Positions 45,477 through 54,173 of a stretch of 64,000 nucleotides of DNA are shown here, in pieces. Origin of the DNA: Microbacterium enclense (lineage in GTDB: Bacteria; Actinomycetota; Actinomycetes; Actinomycetales; Microbacteriaceae); assembly GCF_001456955.1 (NCBI RefSeq), contig NZ_KQ758469.1, forward strand, positions 312,926 to 376,925, in the 5' to 3' direction. Every line of letters starts with the position of its first letter. Positions within the stretch are counted from its first letter, which is position 1. The position numbers were made by a program, and so were the translations under genes. The notes beneath the pieces were generated by a model that saw nothing but the letters and a program-made list of their open reading frames with translations, was not told the DNA's origin and made no database searches.

Positions 45477-47876
45477 ATGCGCAAGATCCACTCGCGCGTC
45501 CTCATGGGCGCGCTCGTCGGGAGCGGCTTGGCCGTTCTCGGATGCGGCGTCGCGAACGCCGTAGACACCTCCGGGGCAGACAGCCTGCTCGGAGGCAACC
45601 AGGGCATCGTCTCGGTCGACGCACCCGTCACCATCGGCGGCAACGCCGTCTCGGTGATCGGCGACAGCCACACCTCGGATGCCACCACCACCGGCGGCTC
45701 GTCGGGCTCGGGCGGCGACGTCACCACCGATGGCAGCGACAGCCTGCTCGGCGGCAACCAGGGCGTCGTCTCGGTCGACGTGCCCGTGACCGTGGGCGGC
45801 AACGCCGTGTCGGTGATCGGCGACAGCAGCACCTCGGATGCCACGACCTCGGGCGGATCGTCGAGCTCTGGCTCGGGCTCGGGCGGCTCGGGCTCGAGCG
45901 GTTCGGGCTCGGGCGGTTCAGGCTCGGGCGGTTCCGGACACCACGGCTCGGGCTCGGGCGGTTCGGGCTCGGGCGGTTCCGACGAGGGCGGCTCGGGTGA
46001 CGTCTCGACCGACGGCAGCGACAGCGTCGGCGGCGGTAATCAGGCCGTGATCCCGGTCGACGTGCCCGTCACCGTCGGCGGCAACGCCGTGTCGGTGATC
46101 GGCGACAGCCACACCTCGGATGCCACCACCTCGACCGGGTCCTCCGGCTCGGGCGGCGACGTCACCACTGACGGCAGCGACAGCCTGCTCGGCGGCAACC
46201 AGGGCGTGATCCCGGTCGACGTGCCAGTGACCGTCGGCGGGAACGCCGTGTCAGTGATCGGCGACAGCGTCTCGCACGACGCCACCACCACCGGCGGTGG
46301 CTCGGGCGGATCGGACCACCACGCCGACGTCACGACCGACGGTGGGGACAGCCTGCTCGGCGGCAACCAGCTCGTCGCCCCGATCTCGCTGCCCGTCACC
46401 ATCGGCGGCAACGCGGTCTCGGTGATCGGCGACAGCCACACCTCGGATGCCACCACCACCGGCGGCTCCGGCGGCTCCGGCCACGGCGGCGACGTCTCCA
46501 CCGGCGGTGGTGACAGCCTGCTCGGCGGCAACCAGGCCGTCATCCCGGTCGACGTCCCCGTGACGGTCGGCGGCAACGCGGTTTCCGTGATCGGCGACAG
46601 CGCCTCGAAGGATGCCACCACCACCGGCGACAACGGCGGCTCCGGCCACGGCACCGACGTCACGACCGACGGCACCGACAGTCTGCTCGGCGGCAACCAG
46701 CTCGTCGCCCCGATCTCGCTGCCCGTCACCATCGGCGGCAACGCGGTCTCCGTGATCGGCGACAGCCACACCTCGGATGCCATGACCACCGGCGGCAACG
46801 GCGGCTCCGGCCACGGCACCGACGTCACGACTGACGGCACCGACAGTCTGCTCGGCGGCAACCAGCTCGTCGCCCCGATCTCGCTGCCCGTCACCATCGG
46901 CGGCAACGCGGTCTCCGTCATCGGCGACAGCACCTCGACGGACGCCACCACCACCGGCGGCACCGGCGGCGGCCTGCTGGGCGGCATCACCACCGATGGA
47001 TCGGACAGCATCCTCGGCGGCAACCAGGCGATCGTCCCGATCAGCCTGCCCGTCACCATCGGCGGCAACACGGTCTCCGTCATCGGCGACAGCACGTCGA
47101 CGGACGCCACCACCACCGGCGGCAACGGCGGCGGCCTGCTCGGCGGCATCACCACCGATGGATCGGACAGCATCCTCGGCGGCAACCAGCTGATCGCCCC
47201 GATCAGCCTGCCCGTGACGATCGGCGGAAACGCCGTGTCGATCATCGGCGACAGCCACACCGGCGGCTCGCACACCGGCACGCCGGGAACGCCCGGGAAC
47301 CCCGGCACCCCCGGCACCCCCGGAAACCCCGGCACCCCCGGCACCCCCGGCACCCCCGGAACGCCCGGCAACCCCGGCACACCGGGCACCCCCGGCACCC
47401 CCGGAACGCCCGGCACCCCCGGCACACCGGGCACACCGGGCACCCCCGGCACCCCCGGCACCCCCGGCACCCCCGGAAACCCCGGAAACCCCGGCACCCC
47501 GGGAACGCCTGGCACCCCCGGCACCCCGGGTACCCCCGGCACCCCGGGTACCCCCGGCACCCCGGGAACGCCCGGCACCCCCGGCACCCCGGGTACCCCC
47601 GGCACCCCCGGAACACCCGGCACCCCCGGCGCCCCGGGAACGCCGGGCACGCCCGGCACCCCCGGCAGCAACATCACCGCCCCGGTCGAGGGTTCCACGG
47701 CATCCGTGTCGGCGATGTCGTACTCGGCCACAGCGCCTGTCGCCTCCGGCGACGCCAAGACGCTGGCTGTGACGGGAGCTGACGGCTCGTCAGCAGTCGC
47801 CCTCGGCATTGCGGGTCTGCTGACCCTCCTGCTCGGAGGCACGCTGCTGATGCGACGCCGCCGAGCGACCATCTGA
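45477..47876 (+). CDS. Cell-wall-anchored protein with chaplin-like repeats, collagen-like tract and LAVTG tail
   Basis: A 799-residue surface protein with an AGGAG site before ATG 45477 and a signal peptide ([15 protein letters not shown] to about AVDTS). Ten repeats of about 27 residues follow, each with a version of NQ…[15 protein letters not shown]; this is the chaplin pattern (GNQ…VTVGGNxVSVIG). Between repeats lie Gly/Ser-rich linkers, some of the form GSGSGGSG. About 130 residues of GTPGTPG repeats (near 597–731) resemble a collagen-like triple helix. The C-terminus has LAVTG followed by a hydrophobic helix and RRRR, a class-E-like sortase signal. Chaplins coat hyphae in Streptomyces; a similar surface role here is inferred. 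Confidence 0.82.
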   Translation: MRKIHSRVLMGALVGSGLAVLGCGVANAVDTSGADSLLGGNQGIVSVDAPVTIGGNAVSVIGDSHTSDATTTGGSSGSGGDVTTDGSDSLLGGNQGVVSVDVPVTVGGNAVSVIGDSSTSDATTSGGSSSSGSGSGGSGSSGSGSGGSGSGGSGHHGSGSGGSGSGGSDEGGSGDVSTDGSDSVGGGNQAVIPVDVPVTVGGNAVSVIGDSHTSDATTSTGSSGSGGDVTTDGSDSLLGGNQGVIPVDVPVTVGGNAVSVIGDSVSHDATTTGGGSGGSDHHADVTTDGGDSLLGGNQLVAPISLPVTIGGNAVSVIGDSHTSDATTTGGSGGSGHGGDVSTGGGDSLLGGNQAVIPVDVPVTVGGNAVSVIGDSASKDATTTGDNGGSGHGTDVTTDGTDSLLGGNQLVAPISLPVTIGGNAVSVIGDSHTSDAMTTGGNGGSGHGTDVTTDGTDSLLGGNQLVAPISLPVTIGGNAVSVIGDSTSTDATTTGGTGGGLLGGITTDGSDSILGGNQAIVPISLPVTIGGNTVSVIGDSTSTDATTTGGNGGGLLGGITTDGSDSILGGNQLIAPISLPVTIGGNAVSIIGDSHTGGSHTGTPGTPGNPGTPGTPGNPGTPGTPGTPGTPGNPGTPGTPGTPGTPGTPGTPGTPGTPGTPGTPGTPGNPGNPGTPGTPGTPGTPGTPGTPGTPGTPGTPGTPGTPGTPGTPGTPGTPGAPGTPGTPGTPGSNITAPVEGSTASVSAMSYSATAPVASGDAKTLAVTGADGSSAVALGIAGLLTLLLGGTLLMRRRRATI
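47272..47670 (+). repeat. Tandem nine-base repeats encoding GTP-type collagen-like triplets
   Basis: About 400 bases of near-perfect tandem units (GGCACCCCC and close variants such as GGAACGCCC) encode Gly-Thr-Pro triplets in the surface protein at 45477. Unit variants include GGAAACCCC and GGCACACCG. Such tracts commonly change length by slippage. Confidence 0.85.
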
Positions 47877-47917
47877 CGCATCGAGTTGCGGAGGGGCCGA
47901 TCCCTCCGCGAAGAGCG

Positions 47918-47958
47918 CGACACCGGATGCCAACCGTTCGAGGCGGCATCCGGTGTCG
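47918..47958. terminator. Bidirectional hairpin terminator
   Basis: A perfect 14-bp inverted repeat (arms 47918–47931 and 47945–47958, 13-nt loop) sits between the converging chaplin-like gene (stop at 47876) and the ABC transporter ATPase gene (stop at 48150). It can serve either direction. No strong T-tract follows. Confidence 0.7.
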
Positions 47959-48149
47959 TGGCGCGCCCGGACGGGTGCCGTCCGAGTGGGGTCACCGCAC
48001 TCGCGAACCCGCCCCGGACGGGAGGTCGTCTGGGGAAGGGAGGATGCCGCAGCCGCGGAGGACCCTCCCGTCACTGAAATCCCCTCCTTCGGCGTCTGAC
48101 AGAACGTCTCGCGGCAGCTCACGCCTCCGCGGGCGCAGACGCCCGCGGC

Positions 48150-48893
48150 CTACAGCGCTCCCCCGCGCCGCTCGCGCTCGAGAAACGCAACGGTGTCGGG
48201 GTGCTGCGGCGCGTCGAGGATCTGCGCCGGCGTGCCCTGCTCGACGATGCGTCCGCCCTTCAAGAACACGATGCGGTCGGCCACCTCGCGCGCGAACGAC
48301 ATCTCGTGCGTCGCCATCAGCATGGTCGAGCCGCGGTCGCGGAGCACCCGAACGAGATCGAGAACCTCGCCGACGAGCTGAGGGTCGAGCGCCGACGTGA
48401 TCTCGTCGAGCAGCAACAGCTCGGGGTCGGTCATCACGGCGCGCACGATCGCGACGCGTTGCTGCTGACCGCCCGACAGCCGGTCGGGGAATTCACGGGC
48501 CTTGGCCCCGAGGCCGAGCTGTTCGAGCAGCTCGGTGCCGCGGGCGTCTGCCTGGGCCTTCGGCATCCGGTGCACCTTCCGCGCCGCGAGCGTCACGTTG
48601 TCGATGACGCGGAGGTGCGGGAAGAGGTTGAAGTGCTGGAACACGACGCCGATGCGTGCGCGGGCGGCATCCTGATCGATGGTCGGATCGGTGAGGTCGT
48701 CGCCGTTCAACAGGATCTGCCCGTCGTCGACGCGCTCGATGAGGTTGATGGTGCGCAGCAGCGTCGACTTGCCCGAGCCCGACGCGCCGATCAGCACGAC
48801 GACCTCGTGCTTCGCGAGCTCGAGGTCGATGCCGTCGAGCACCACGTGGTCGCCGAACGTTTTGCGGATGCCGCGGACGTCGAGCACGCTCAC
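48150..48893 (-). CDS. Polar amino acid ABC transporter ATP-binding protein
   Basis: A 247-residue ABC ATPase of the GlnQ/HisP type. Walker A GASGSGKST near residues 37–45, Q-loop FQHFNLFPHL near 88, signature LSGGQQQR near 140, Walker B LLLLDEITSALDP near 160, and the switch His in MATHEMSFA near 196. It powers import through the permease encoded immediately upstream; the GTG start at 48893 overlaps that permease's stop by 4 bases (GTGA). DEITSALD replaces the usual DEPTSALD. The downstream hairpin at 47918 ends the operon. Confidence 0.92.
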   Translation of the reverse strand: MSVLDVRGIRKTFGDHVVLDGIDLELAKHEVVVLIGASGSGKSTLLRTINLIERVDDGQILLNGDDLTDPTIDQDAARARIGVVFQHFNLFPHLRVIDNVTLAARKVHRMPKAQADARGTELLEQLGLGAKAREFPDRLSGGQQQRVAIVRAVMTDPELLLLDEITSALDPQLVGEVLDLVRVLRDRGSTMLMATHEMSFAREVADRIVFLKGGRIVEQGTPAQILDAPQHPDTVAFLERERRGGAL

Positions 48894-49756
48894 ACGATCC
48901 CGCCCATCTGCTCGCGCTTCGCCAACCGCGCCGAGACGTGGTCGGTGAGCCGGATCATCGGCAGCGCCAACGCCACGAACAACAGCGCGGCCACGATGTA
49001 CGGCGTGAAGTTGTAGTACTGCGCCGCGGCGATCTGCGCCGCGCGGATGGCATCCACCACTCCGAGGACCGAGATCAGGCCGACGTCTTTCTGCATCGAG
49101 ACGAAGTCGTTCATGAGCGCGGGCACGACCTTGCGCACGCCCTGCGGGATGACGACGATGCGCAGCGTCTGTCCGTGCGTGAGGCCCATCGAGCGGGCGG
49201 CGACCCGCTGCGAGGGGTGCACGGCCTCCATGCCGGCTCGCAGCACCTCGCTGACGTACGCCGAATAGGTCAGCACGATCGCGATGGTTCCCCACAACAC
49301 CACCGGCACGCGGCCGAAGATCCCCAGCGCCGGCACACCGAACCCCACGAGGTACAGCACGATCAGCAACGGGATGCCACGGAAAAGATCCGTGTACACC
49401 GTCGCCAACGCGCGGAGGGGGAAGAACACCGGCCCGCGCAGCGACCGCAGCACGGCCAGGGTCGTGCCCAGCACCGCGACGGCGATCGCCGCGACCAACA
49501 GCACCTGGATGTTGACCCACAGACCGGCCAGGATCGACGGGAAGCTCGCGATCGCGATGTCGACGTCGAAGAAGCTGCGACGCACGTCTTCCCAGCCGGG
49601 GCTGGACAGGATCGCCCACCCCACCACGACGACGAACACCACGGAGCTGACGAGCGCGATCAGCACCGACTTCGTCGACTGCCGACGCCGCGTGAGGCGC
49701 CGACCCAGTTCGAGATCGCTCGGGCGCCACGCCGCGTCGACGGGGGTGGATGCCAC
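48890..49756 (-). CDS. Polar amino acid ABC transporter permease
   Basis: A 288-residue inner-membrane permease of the HisMQ/GlnP type. An N-terminal cytoplasmic stretch is followed by hydrophobic helices at about residues 32–58, 75–102, 108–135, 150–180 and 255–275. The EAA-like coupling loop, normally in EAVHPSQRVAARSMG, is visible near 192–208. GTG 49756 lies 5 bases after the binding-protein gene's stop and is preferred over upstream in-frame codons, which would overlap that gene. The stop overlaps the ATPase start. Together with the neighbouring genes it makes an import complex. Confidence 0.9.
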   Translation of the reverse strand: MASTPVDAAWRPSDLELGRRLTRRRQSTKSVLIALVSSVVFVVVVGWAILSSPGWEDVRRSFFDVDIAIASFPSILAGLWVNIQVLLVAAIAVAVLGTTLAVLRSLRGPVFFPLRALATVYTDLFRGIPLLIVLYLVGFGVPALGIFGRVPVVLWGTIAIVLTYSAYVSEVLRAGMEAVHPSQRVAARSMGLTHGQTLRIVVIPQGVRKVVPALMNDFVSMQKDVGLISVLGVVDAIRAAQIAAAQYYNFTPYIVAALLFVALALPMIRLTDHVSARLAKREQMGGIV

Positions 49757-49761
49757 GACGC

Positions 49762-50628
49762 TTACTTCAGCACGGGAGCGGCGGCCGTGCCGGCGAGCCA
49801 CTTCTGCTGCAGCTCGTCGAGAGTGCCGTCCGCTCGGAGAGCATCGACCGCCTCGGACACCGCGGTCGTCAGCGCCGACCCCTTGGGGAGCACGAACGCG
49901 AGCTCGTCGCCACCGACGGAGGAGTCGGGCAGCTGGCCGGCGACCTTGCCGTCGTCGAGCACGGCACCGGCGAGGTAGAAGGCGGTGGGGAGGTCGACGA
50001 CGATGGCATCCACTTGCCCTGCCTGCAGGGCGGCGACCGCGTCGTCGTTCGACGAGTAGACGCTGAGGTTCGCCGTGCCGAGCTGGTCTTCGGCGACGCT
50101 GTAGCTCGTGGTCGCGCTCATCACGCCGACGGGAATGCCTTTCAGCTCGGCGACGGTGGTGGCGGATGCCGCGGGCGACGACCCGGTCGTCACGACGGCC
50201 TGCGTGGTGGTGTAGTACGGCGACGAGAAGTCGACGGCCTGCTTGCGCTCATCGGTGATCGAGAACTGCTGCACGTTGAGATCCCAGTCCTTGGGGCCGG
50301 GGGCGATGGCGCTGTCGAAGGTGGTGCGCACCCACACGACGTCGTCCTCCGAGAAGCCCAGCTGCGTCGCCACGGCGTCGGCCACGGCCGCCTCGAAGCC
50401 CTCGCCCGAGGCGGGGTCGTCGTTCTCGACCCACGGCGAGAACGCCGGCTCACCGGTGGCGATGGTGAGCTTGCCGGCGGTGACCGTCTGCAGGGCACCC
50501 TCGGTGGCCGGGGCGGCTCCGGCGTCGGAGCCGGTGGGGGCGAAGGCGCAGGCGGTGAGCGAGACGACCGTGGCGGCGGCCACGGCGGTCAGGGCGGCGG
50601 CGCGGCGCAGGCGTGCGGAAGCGGTCAC
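49762..50628 (-). CDS. Polar amino acid ABC transporter substrate-binding lipoprotein
   Basis: A 288-residue periplasmic-binding-protein-type lipoprotein. The signal peptide ends in LTAC (lipobox Cys near residue 26), so the mature protein should be lipid-anchored outside. The bi-lobed type II fold is recognisable by TIATGEPAFSPWVE, GFEAAVADAVATQLG, AVDFSSPYYTTTQAVV and LPKGSALTTAVSEAVDAL. It resembles glutamate/glutamine or other polar amino acid binders; the ligand cannot be assigned. GTG 50628 has GGAG 6–7 bases upstream. It is the first gene of the three-gene import operon. Confidence 0.9.
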   Translation of the reverse strand: MTASARLRRAAALTAVAAATVVSLTACAFAPTGSDAGAAPATEGALQTVTAGKLTIATGEPAFSPWVENDDPASGEGFEAAVADAVATQLGFSEDDVVWVRTTFDSAIAPGPKDWDLNVQQFSITDERKQAVDFSSPYYTTTQAVVTTGSSPAASATTVAELKGIPVGVMSATTSYSVAEDQLGTANLSVYSSNDDAVAALQAGQVDAIVVDLPTAFYLAGAVLDDGKVAGQLPDSSVGGDELAFVLPKGSALTTAVSEAVDALRADGTLDELQQKWLAGTAAAPVLK

Positions 50629-50796
50629 GGTGTCTCCTCGTGGACGTGTCGGGGGCATCCCCGGAGTGCTGTGTGGAGCACAGCGTACCCAGTCGGCGCC
50701 CCGGCAGGCGTCGGGGGCGTCTTCGGGGGACACGCGGGTCGGCGAACGGTCCGCTCGCGCCCGGGCGGTGCTGTCCTCCCGTTCGGGGCGGGATCG

Positions 50797-50831
50797 GCGC
50801 CTTGGGGCACAAGAAAACCGCCCCAAGGCGC
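50797..50831. repeat. 12-bp inverted repeat with A-rich loop
   Basis: A perfect 12-bp inverted repeat (arms 50797–50808 and 50820–50831) with an 11-base A-rich loop stands between the rplI terminator and the importer operon. It could be a second terminator or the core of a structured transcript. Confidence 0.5.
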
Positions 50832-50913
50832 AGAACCCGCCCCAAACCCTGGAAACACGCCCCGACGCCCGAAACCGCCCCCGCCGCAAGCCAGCGCCCC
50901 AGACACGCAGAAA

Positions 50914-50944
50914 GGCCCCGCCCTGCCGAAGCAGGAGCGGGGCC
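50914..50944 (-). terminator. rplI operon terminator
   Basis: A hairpin with outer arms 50914–50921 and 50937–50944 and an inner CTGC/GCAG pairing lies about 20 bases after the rplI stop. In the leftward reading it is followed by a TTT run, so it is a plausible intrinsic terminator for rpsF–ssb–rpsR–rplI. Confidence 0.65.
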
Positions 50945-50963
50945 GTTCTCGAGATGCAGCGAA

Positions 50964-51416
50964 TTACTTCGCGGCGACCACCTGGAGGGTGATCACGGCG
51001 GTGACGTCGTCACGCAGGCGAACGGTCGCCTCGTGCTCGCCGACCGACTTGATCGCGGAGGTGATCTGGATCTTGCGCTTGTCGAGCTCGCCCAGACCGG
51101 CAGCCTTGACGGCGTCGGCGACGTCGGCGGGCTTGACCGAACCGAAGAGGCGACCCTCGTTGCCGGCCTTGACAGCCAGCTTGACGGTGTTCGACTCGAG
51201 GTTGTTCTTCAGCGACACGGCCTCTTCGTGGTCGTGGATCGCGCGGGACTCGCGAGCGGCGCGGATCGACGCGACCTGCTTCTCGCCACCACGGCTCCAG
51301 GCCACGGCGAAGCCCTGCGGGATGAGGTAGTTACGGGCGTACCCGTTCTTGACCTCGACAACGTCACCGGCGCTACCGAGCCCGGTGACCTCATTCGTGA
51401 GAATCAGCTTTGCCAT
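50964..51416 (-). CDS. rplI: 50S ribosomal protein L9
   Basis: A 150-residue L9. The N-terminal domain carries the diagnostic signature [19 protein letters not shown] (residues 17–35), followed by the long central helix ([20 protein letters not shown]) and the C-terminal domain with [16 protein letters not shown]. It binds 23S rRNA at the base of the L1 stalk. Last gene of rpsF–ssb–rpsR–rplI, followed by a hairpin terminator. Standard length. Confidence 0.97.
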   Translation of the reverse strand: MAKLILTNEVTGLGSAGDVVEVKNGYARNYLIPQGFAVAWSRGGEKQVASIRAARESRAIHDHEEAVSLKNNLESNTVKLAVKAGNEGRLFGSVKPADVADAVKAAGLGELDKRKIQITSAIKSVGEHEATVRLRDDVTAVITLQVVAAK

Positions 51417-51426
51417 CGGGTGCTCC

Positions 51427-51681
51427 TTAGCGGCCGGCGCCGGCGTAGGGCAGGAGAGCCATCTCGCGCGCGTTCTTGATGGCGCGGGCGATCAGGCGCT
51501 GCTCCTGCACGGAGACACCGGTGATACGACGGGCGCGGATCTTGCCGCGCTCCGAGATGAACTTGCGGAGGGTTGCGACGTCCTTGTAGTCGATGACGCC
51601 GACGCGGATCGCCTTCGCGGGGGCTGCGTTCTTCGCGCCCTTCCGCGGCTTGCGGCGGTCGCCAGTGGCCTTTCCAGCCAT
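51427..51681 (-). CDS. rpsR: 30S ribosomal protein S18
   Basis: An 84-residue S18 with the diagnostic core [19 protein letters not shown] and [18 protein letters not shown]. The N-terminal extension is rich in Lys and Arg. No cysteine is present, so this is the zinc-independent (C-minus) form. S18 pairs with S6 on the 30S platform. It lies 10 bases upstream of rplI in the same operon. Confidence 0.96.
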   Translation of the reverse strand: MAGKATGDRRKPRKGAKNAAPAKAIRVGVIDYKDVATLRKFISERGKIRARRITGVSVQEQRLIARAIKNAREMALLPYAGAGR

Positions 51682-51784
51682 GCTTCCTTCTTTCGTGTGG
51701 TTCGGATGCCGATCCGGTCACGGGGACCGGGGCATGGCATCCGGAATTTCGGGGGTCGTCGTGCTCGCGAGAGCGCGGCGAAGA

Positions 51785-52300
51785 TCAGAACGGGGTGTCG
51801 TCTCCGTAGGAGCCAGGAGTGCTCCACGCGTCAGCGCCGCTGTTGCCGCCGCCGTTGTTCGAGCCGGGGGTCGACCACGGCTCGTCGTTCGACTGCTGCA
51901 CCTGCGGGCGCTGACCGCCGCCGCCACCGCCGCCACCGGCGGCACGGGTGACCTGGGCGGTCGCGTAGCGGAGCGAGGGGCCGATCTCATCGACTTCGAG
52001 TTCGATGGAGGTGCGGTTGTTGCCCTCGCGGTCCTGGTACGAACGCTGCTTGAGGCGACCGGTCGCGATGACACGGCTGCCCTTCGTCAGCGAACCGGCG
52101 ACGTGCTCGGCGAATTCGCGCCACACCGAGGCGCGCAGGAAGAGCGCCTCGCCGTCCTTCCACTCGTTCGCCTGACGGTCGAACGTGCGGGGGGTCGACG
52201 CGATCGTGAAGTTCGCCACGGGCAGGCCGTTCTGCGTGTAGCGCAGTTCGGGGTCAGCCGTGAGGTTGCCCACGACGGTGATGACGGTTTCGCCGGCCAT
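51785..52300 (-). CDS. ssb: Single-stranded DNA-binding protein
   Basis: A 171-residue SSB. The OB-fold occupies residues 1–110 ([49 protein letters not shown]). A Gly/Gln/Asn-rich linker follows, and the C-terminus ends in GDDTPF, the acidic partner-binding tip. It coats single-stranded DNA and recruits replication and repair proteins. Co-transcribed between rpsF and rpsR; the 5-base gap to the rpsF stop implies coupling. Confidence 0.97.
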   Translation of the reverse strand: MAGETVITVVGNLTADPELRYTQNGLPVANFTIASTPRTFDRQANEWKDGEALFLRASVWREFAEHVAGSLTKGSRVIATGRLKQRSYQDREGNNRTSIELEVDEIGPSLRYATAQVTRAAGGGGGGGGQRPQVQQSNDEPWSTPGSNNGGGNSGADAWSTPGSYGDDTPF

Positions 52301-52305
52301 CGTCG

Positions 52306-52698
52306 TTACTTCGCAGCCTTCTCGGCGGACTCGACCTTGCGGGGAGCGGCGGCCTTGCGGGCGGCCTTCTCCTCGGAGCGCTTGGCCTCGGCGGCGACCT
52401 GGGCGATCGCTTCTTCGGCGCGCAGGACCTTGGTGCGCATGATCTGCTCGTTCAGCTTCAGCTGACGGTCGAGCTCGTTCGTGGCCTCACTGGTCGCGAC
52501 GAAGTTGACGACGGCGTAGATGCCCTCGTTCTTCTTGCGGATCTCGTAGGCGAGACGACGGCGGCCCCAGATGTCGACCTTGTCGATGGTTCCTCCATCG
52601 GCCGTGATGACCTTGAGGAATCCGTCGAGCTTCGGAGCGACCTGGCGCTCGTCGACCTCGGGATCGAAGATGACCATGAGTTCGTACTGGTGCGTCAC
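52306..52698 (-). CDS. rpsF: 30S ribosomal protein S6
   Basis: A 130-residue S6. The ferredoxin-like core has [16 protein letters not shown] near the start, then [23 protein letters not shown] with the LAYxI motif, typical of S6. The last 35 residues are an Ala/Lys/Glu-rich helical extension that many bacteria lack. The start is GTG 52698, preceded by AGGAGGT. It heads the rpsF–ssb–rpsR–rplI operon. The 187-bp upstream gap may hold a leader for S6:S18 feedback, but I cannot identify it. Confidence 0.95.
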   Translation of the reverse strand: MTHQYELMVIFDPEVDERQVAPKLDGFLKVITADGGTIDKVDIWGRRRLAYEIRKKNEGIYAVVNFVATSEATNELDRQLKLNEQIMRTKVLRAEEAIAQVAAEAKRSEEKAARKAAAPRKVESAEKAAK

Positions 52699-52885
52699 TA
52701 ACCCACCTCCTTCGGACTAGAACGGCTGACGGGCATTTCCCGGCAGCAGGAGGGTGTGTTGCACGTCGTCGCGGGCTCACACGCGCATGGGCGTCGCCGG
52801 ACAACCTTCGTAGTCTAACGGATGCCGCCGTCTCGGGCGATCGTGCTCGGTAACGTGGGAGCAGGGACGACGCCGGGGGTGCCGC

Positions 52886-54112
52886 ATGGTGGGGATTCGA
52901 CCGTTCGACGCGCGGGCGCTGACCGCGCCCGAAGACCGTACGGCCGCCCGCGCGTTCACCGCCCGGCTGCGCGCCGAACAGCGCCTTCCGGGCTCGTCTT
53001 CGGCCTCGGCGATCGTCGCGATGGTCGCGGGCGTGGTCATCCTCGGCGTCGGGGGCGTGGTGCTCACGGTGCTGTTCGTGGTGCTCGCCGCATCTCTCGG
53101 TGAGGGTGCGCCGCTGCTCGGCATCCTGTTCCTGCTCCCGCTTCTGCTCGGCGTCGGCGTGATCGCGGGAGGCTACGTCGCCTTCCGGCACGGGCGACGC
53201 GCGCAGGAGGACCGCCGCTGGCGCATGGCCGGCTTCGCCCGTGACGTGGGGATGGAGTACGTCCCCGCCGTGCCGGCGCCGGGCTTGCCGGGCGTGATCT
53301 TCGGCATCGGCAGCGGGCGGGTGGCATCCGACATCCTTCGGGGGCATCGACCGCGTTTCGTCGAGGTGGGCAATCACACGTACACGGTGAGCAACGGCAA
53401 GAACACGACGACGATGCGGTGGGGCTACATCGCCATCCGTCTCGACGTGCCGCTGCCGCACATCGTTCTGGATGCCACGGCCAACGACGGCCTGTTCGGC
53501 TCCAACCTGCCGGCGTCGTGGGGCCGCGCCCAGCAGCTCAGCCTCGAGGGCGACTTCGACCGGCATTTCCGCCTGTTCTGCCCGCGGGGGTACGAGCGCG
53601 ATGCCCTCTATCTCTTCACGCCCGACGTGATGGCGCGGTTCATCGACAACGCCTCGGTGCTCGACGTCGAGATCGTCGACGACTGGCTGCTGCTGTACTC
53701 GGGTGAGGAGCTGTCGTCGACCGACCCCGCGCGGTGGGCCTGGGTGTTCTCGGTCATCTCGACGCTGCTAGAGAAGCTCGACCAGTGGGCGCGGTGGCGT
53801 GATGACCGGTTGGCGGCGGGGGCGCCGGGGGCCGCGCTTTGGGCGGGTGCGCCGGGGGTGGGACTTCCAGCGAGTGCGCCGGGGGCCGCGGTTCCGGCGG
53901 GGGCCGGGGTTTCCGCGGGATCGAACGGGGCCGGGGTGCCCGCGGCCCCGTTGCAACCCAGGGTGCGACCGCCGGTGGGCGTCGCGCCACCGGGGCGCCG
54001 GTTGCGCGGAAGGAGCCCGTGGATCGTCGTCGCGATCGTGCTCACCGTGTTCGGCATCGGCGGTCTGGCGGTGACCCTCGGCCCGTTCCTGTTGCTGCTG
54101 GCCCTGCGATGA
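52886..54112 (+). CDS. Two-helix membrane protein with conserved cytoplasmic domain (copy 1)
   Basis: A 408-residue membrane protein. Two hydrophobic segments at about residues 38–66 and 72–95 are followed by a conserved domain with GVIFGIGSGR, HIVLDATANDGLFG, LEGDFDRHF, YERDALYLFTPDVMARFIDN and a DDWLLLYS strand. A Gly/Ala/Pro-rich linker and a final hydrophobic helix (about 380–405) follow. The domain resembles DUF3137-type proteins of unknown function, and I do not assign activity. The next gene encodes a close relative, so this is a tandem duplication. The RBS is GGGGG upstream of ATG 52886. Confidence 0.8.
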   Translation: MVGIRPFDARALTAPEDRTAARAFTARLRAEQRLPGSSSASAIVAMVAGVVILGVGGVVLTVLFVVLAASLGEGAPLLGILFLLPLLLGVGVIAGGYVAFRHGRRAQEDRRWRMAGFARDVGMEYVPAVPAPGLPGVIFGIGSGRVASDILRGHRPRFVEVGNHTYTVSNGKNTTTMRWGYIAIRLDVPLPHIVLDATANDGLFGSNLPASWGRAQQLSLEGDFDRHFRLFCPRGYERDALYLFTPDVMARFIDNASVLDVEIVDDWLLLYSGEELSSTDPARWAWVFSVISTLLEKLDQWARWRDDRLAAGAPGAALWAGAPGVGLPASAPGAAVPAGAGVSAGSNGAGVPAAPLQPRVRPPVGVAPPGRRLRGRSPWIVVAIVLTVFGIGGLAVTLGPFLLLLALR

Positions 54113-54173
54113 GAGCCCGCACCCCGCGGATGTCGGAAGGCCCGACTACCGTCGCTCACGGAGGCGAAACGAC

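Larger units (their letters stand above)
50629..50963. other. Gap between the importer operon and rplI
   Basis: This 335-bp gap holds the rplI terminator hairpin (50914–50944), a second 12-bp hairpin (50797–50831), GC-rich DNA with C-rich runs, and a 5-bp palindrome-like sequence near 50671–50685. No gene is visible. The importer's promoter must lie at its left end. Confidence 0.6.

Noticed and set aside
47272..47670. CRISPR array because of regular short repeats
   Set aside because: Units are 9 bases, tandem, without unique spacers, and encode collagen-like triplets in frame.
46040..47995. A 651-codon open frame antisense to the chaplin/collagen-like gene, encoding Gly-Val-Pro-type repeats
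   Set aside because: It is the mirror of the GTPGTPG repeats on the other strand; it has no signal peptide, no good ribosome-binding site and no motif of its own.
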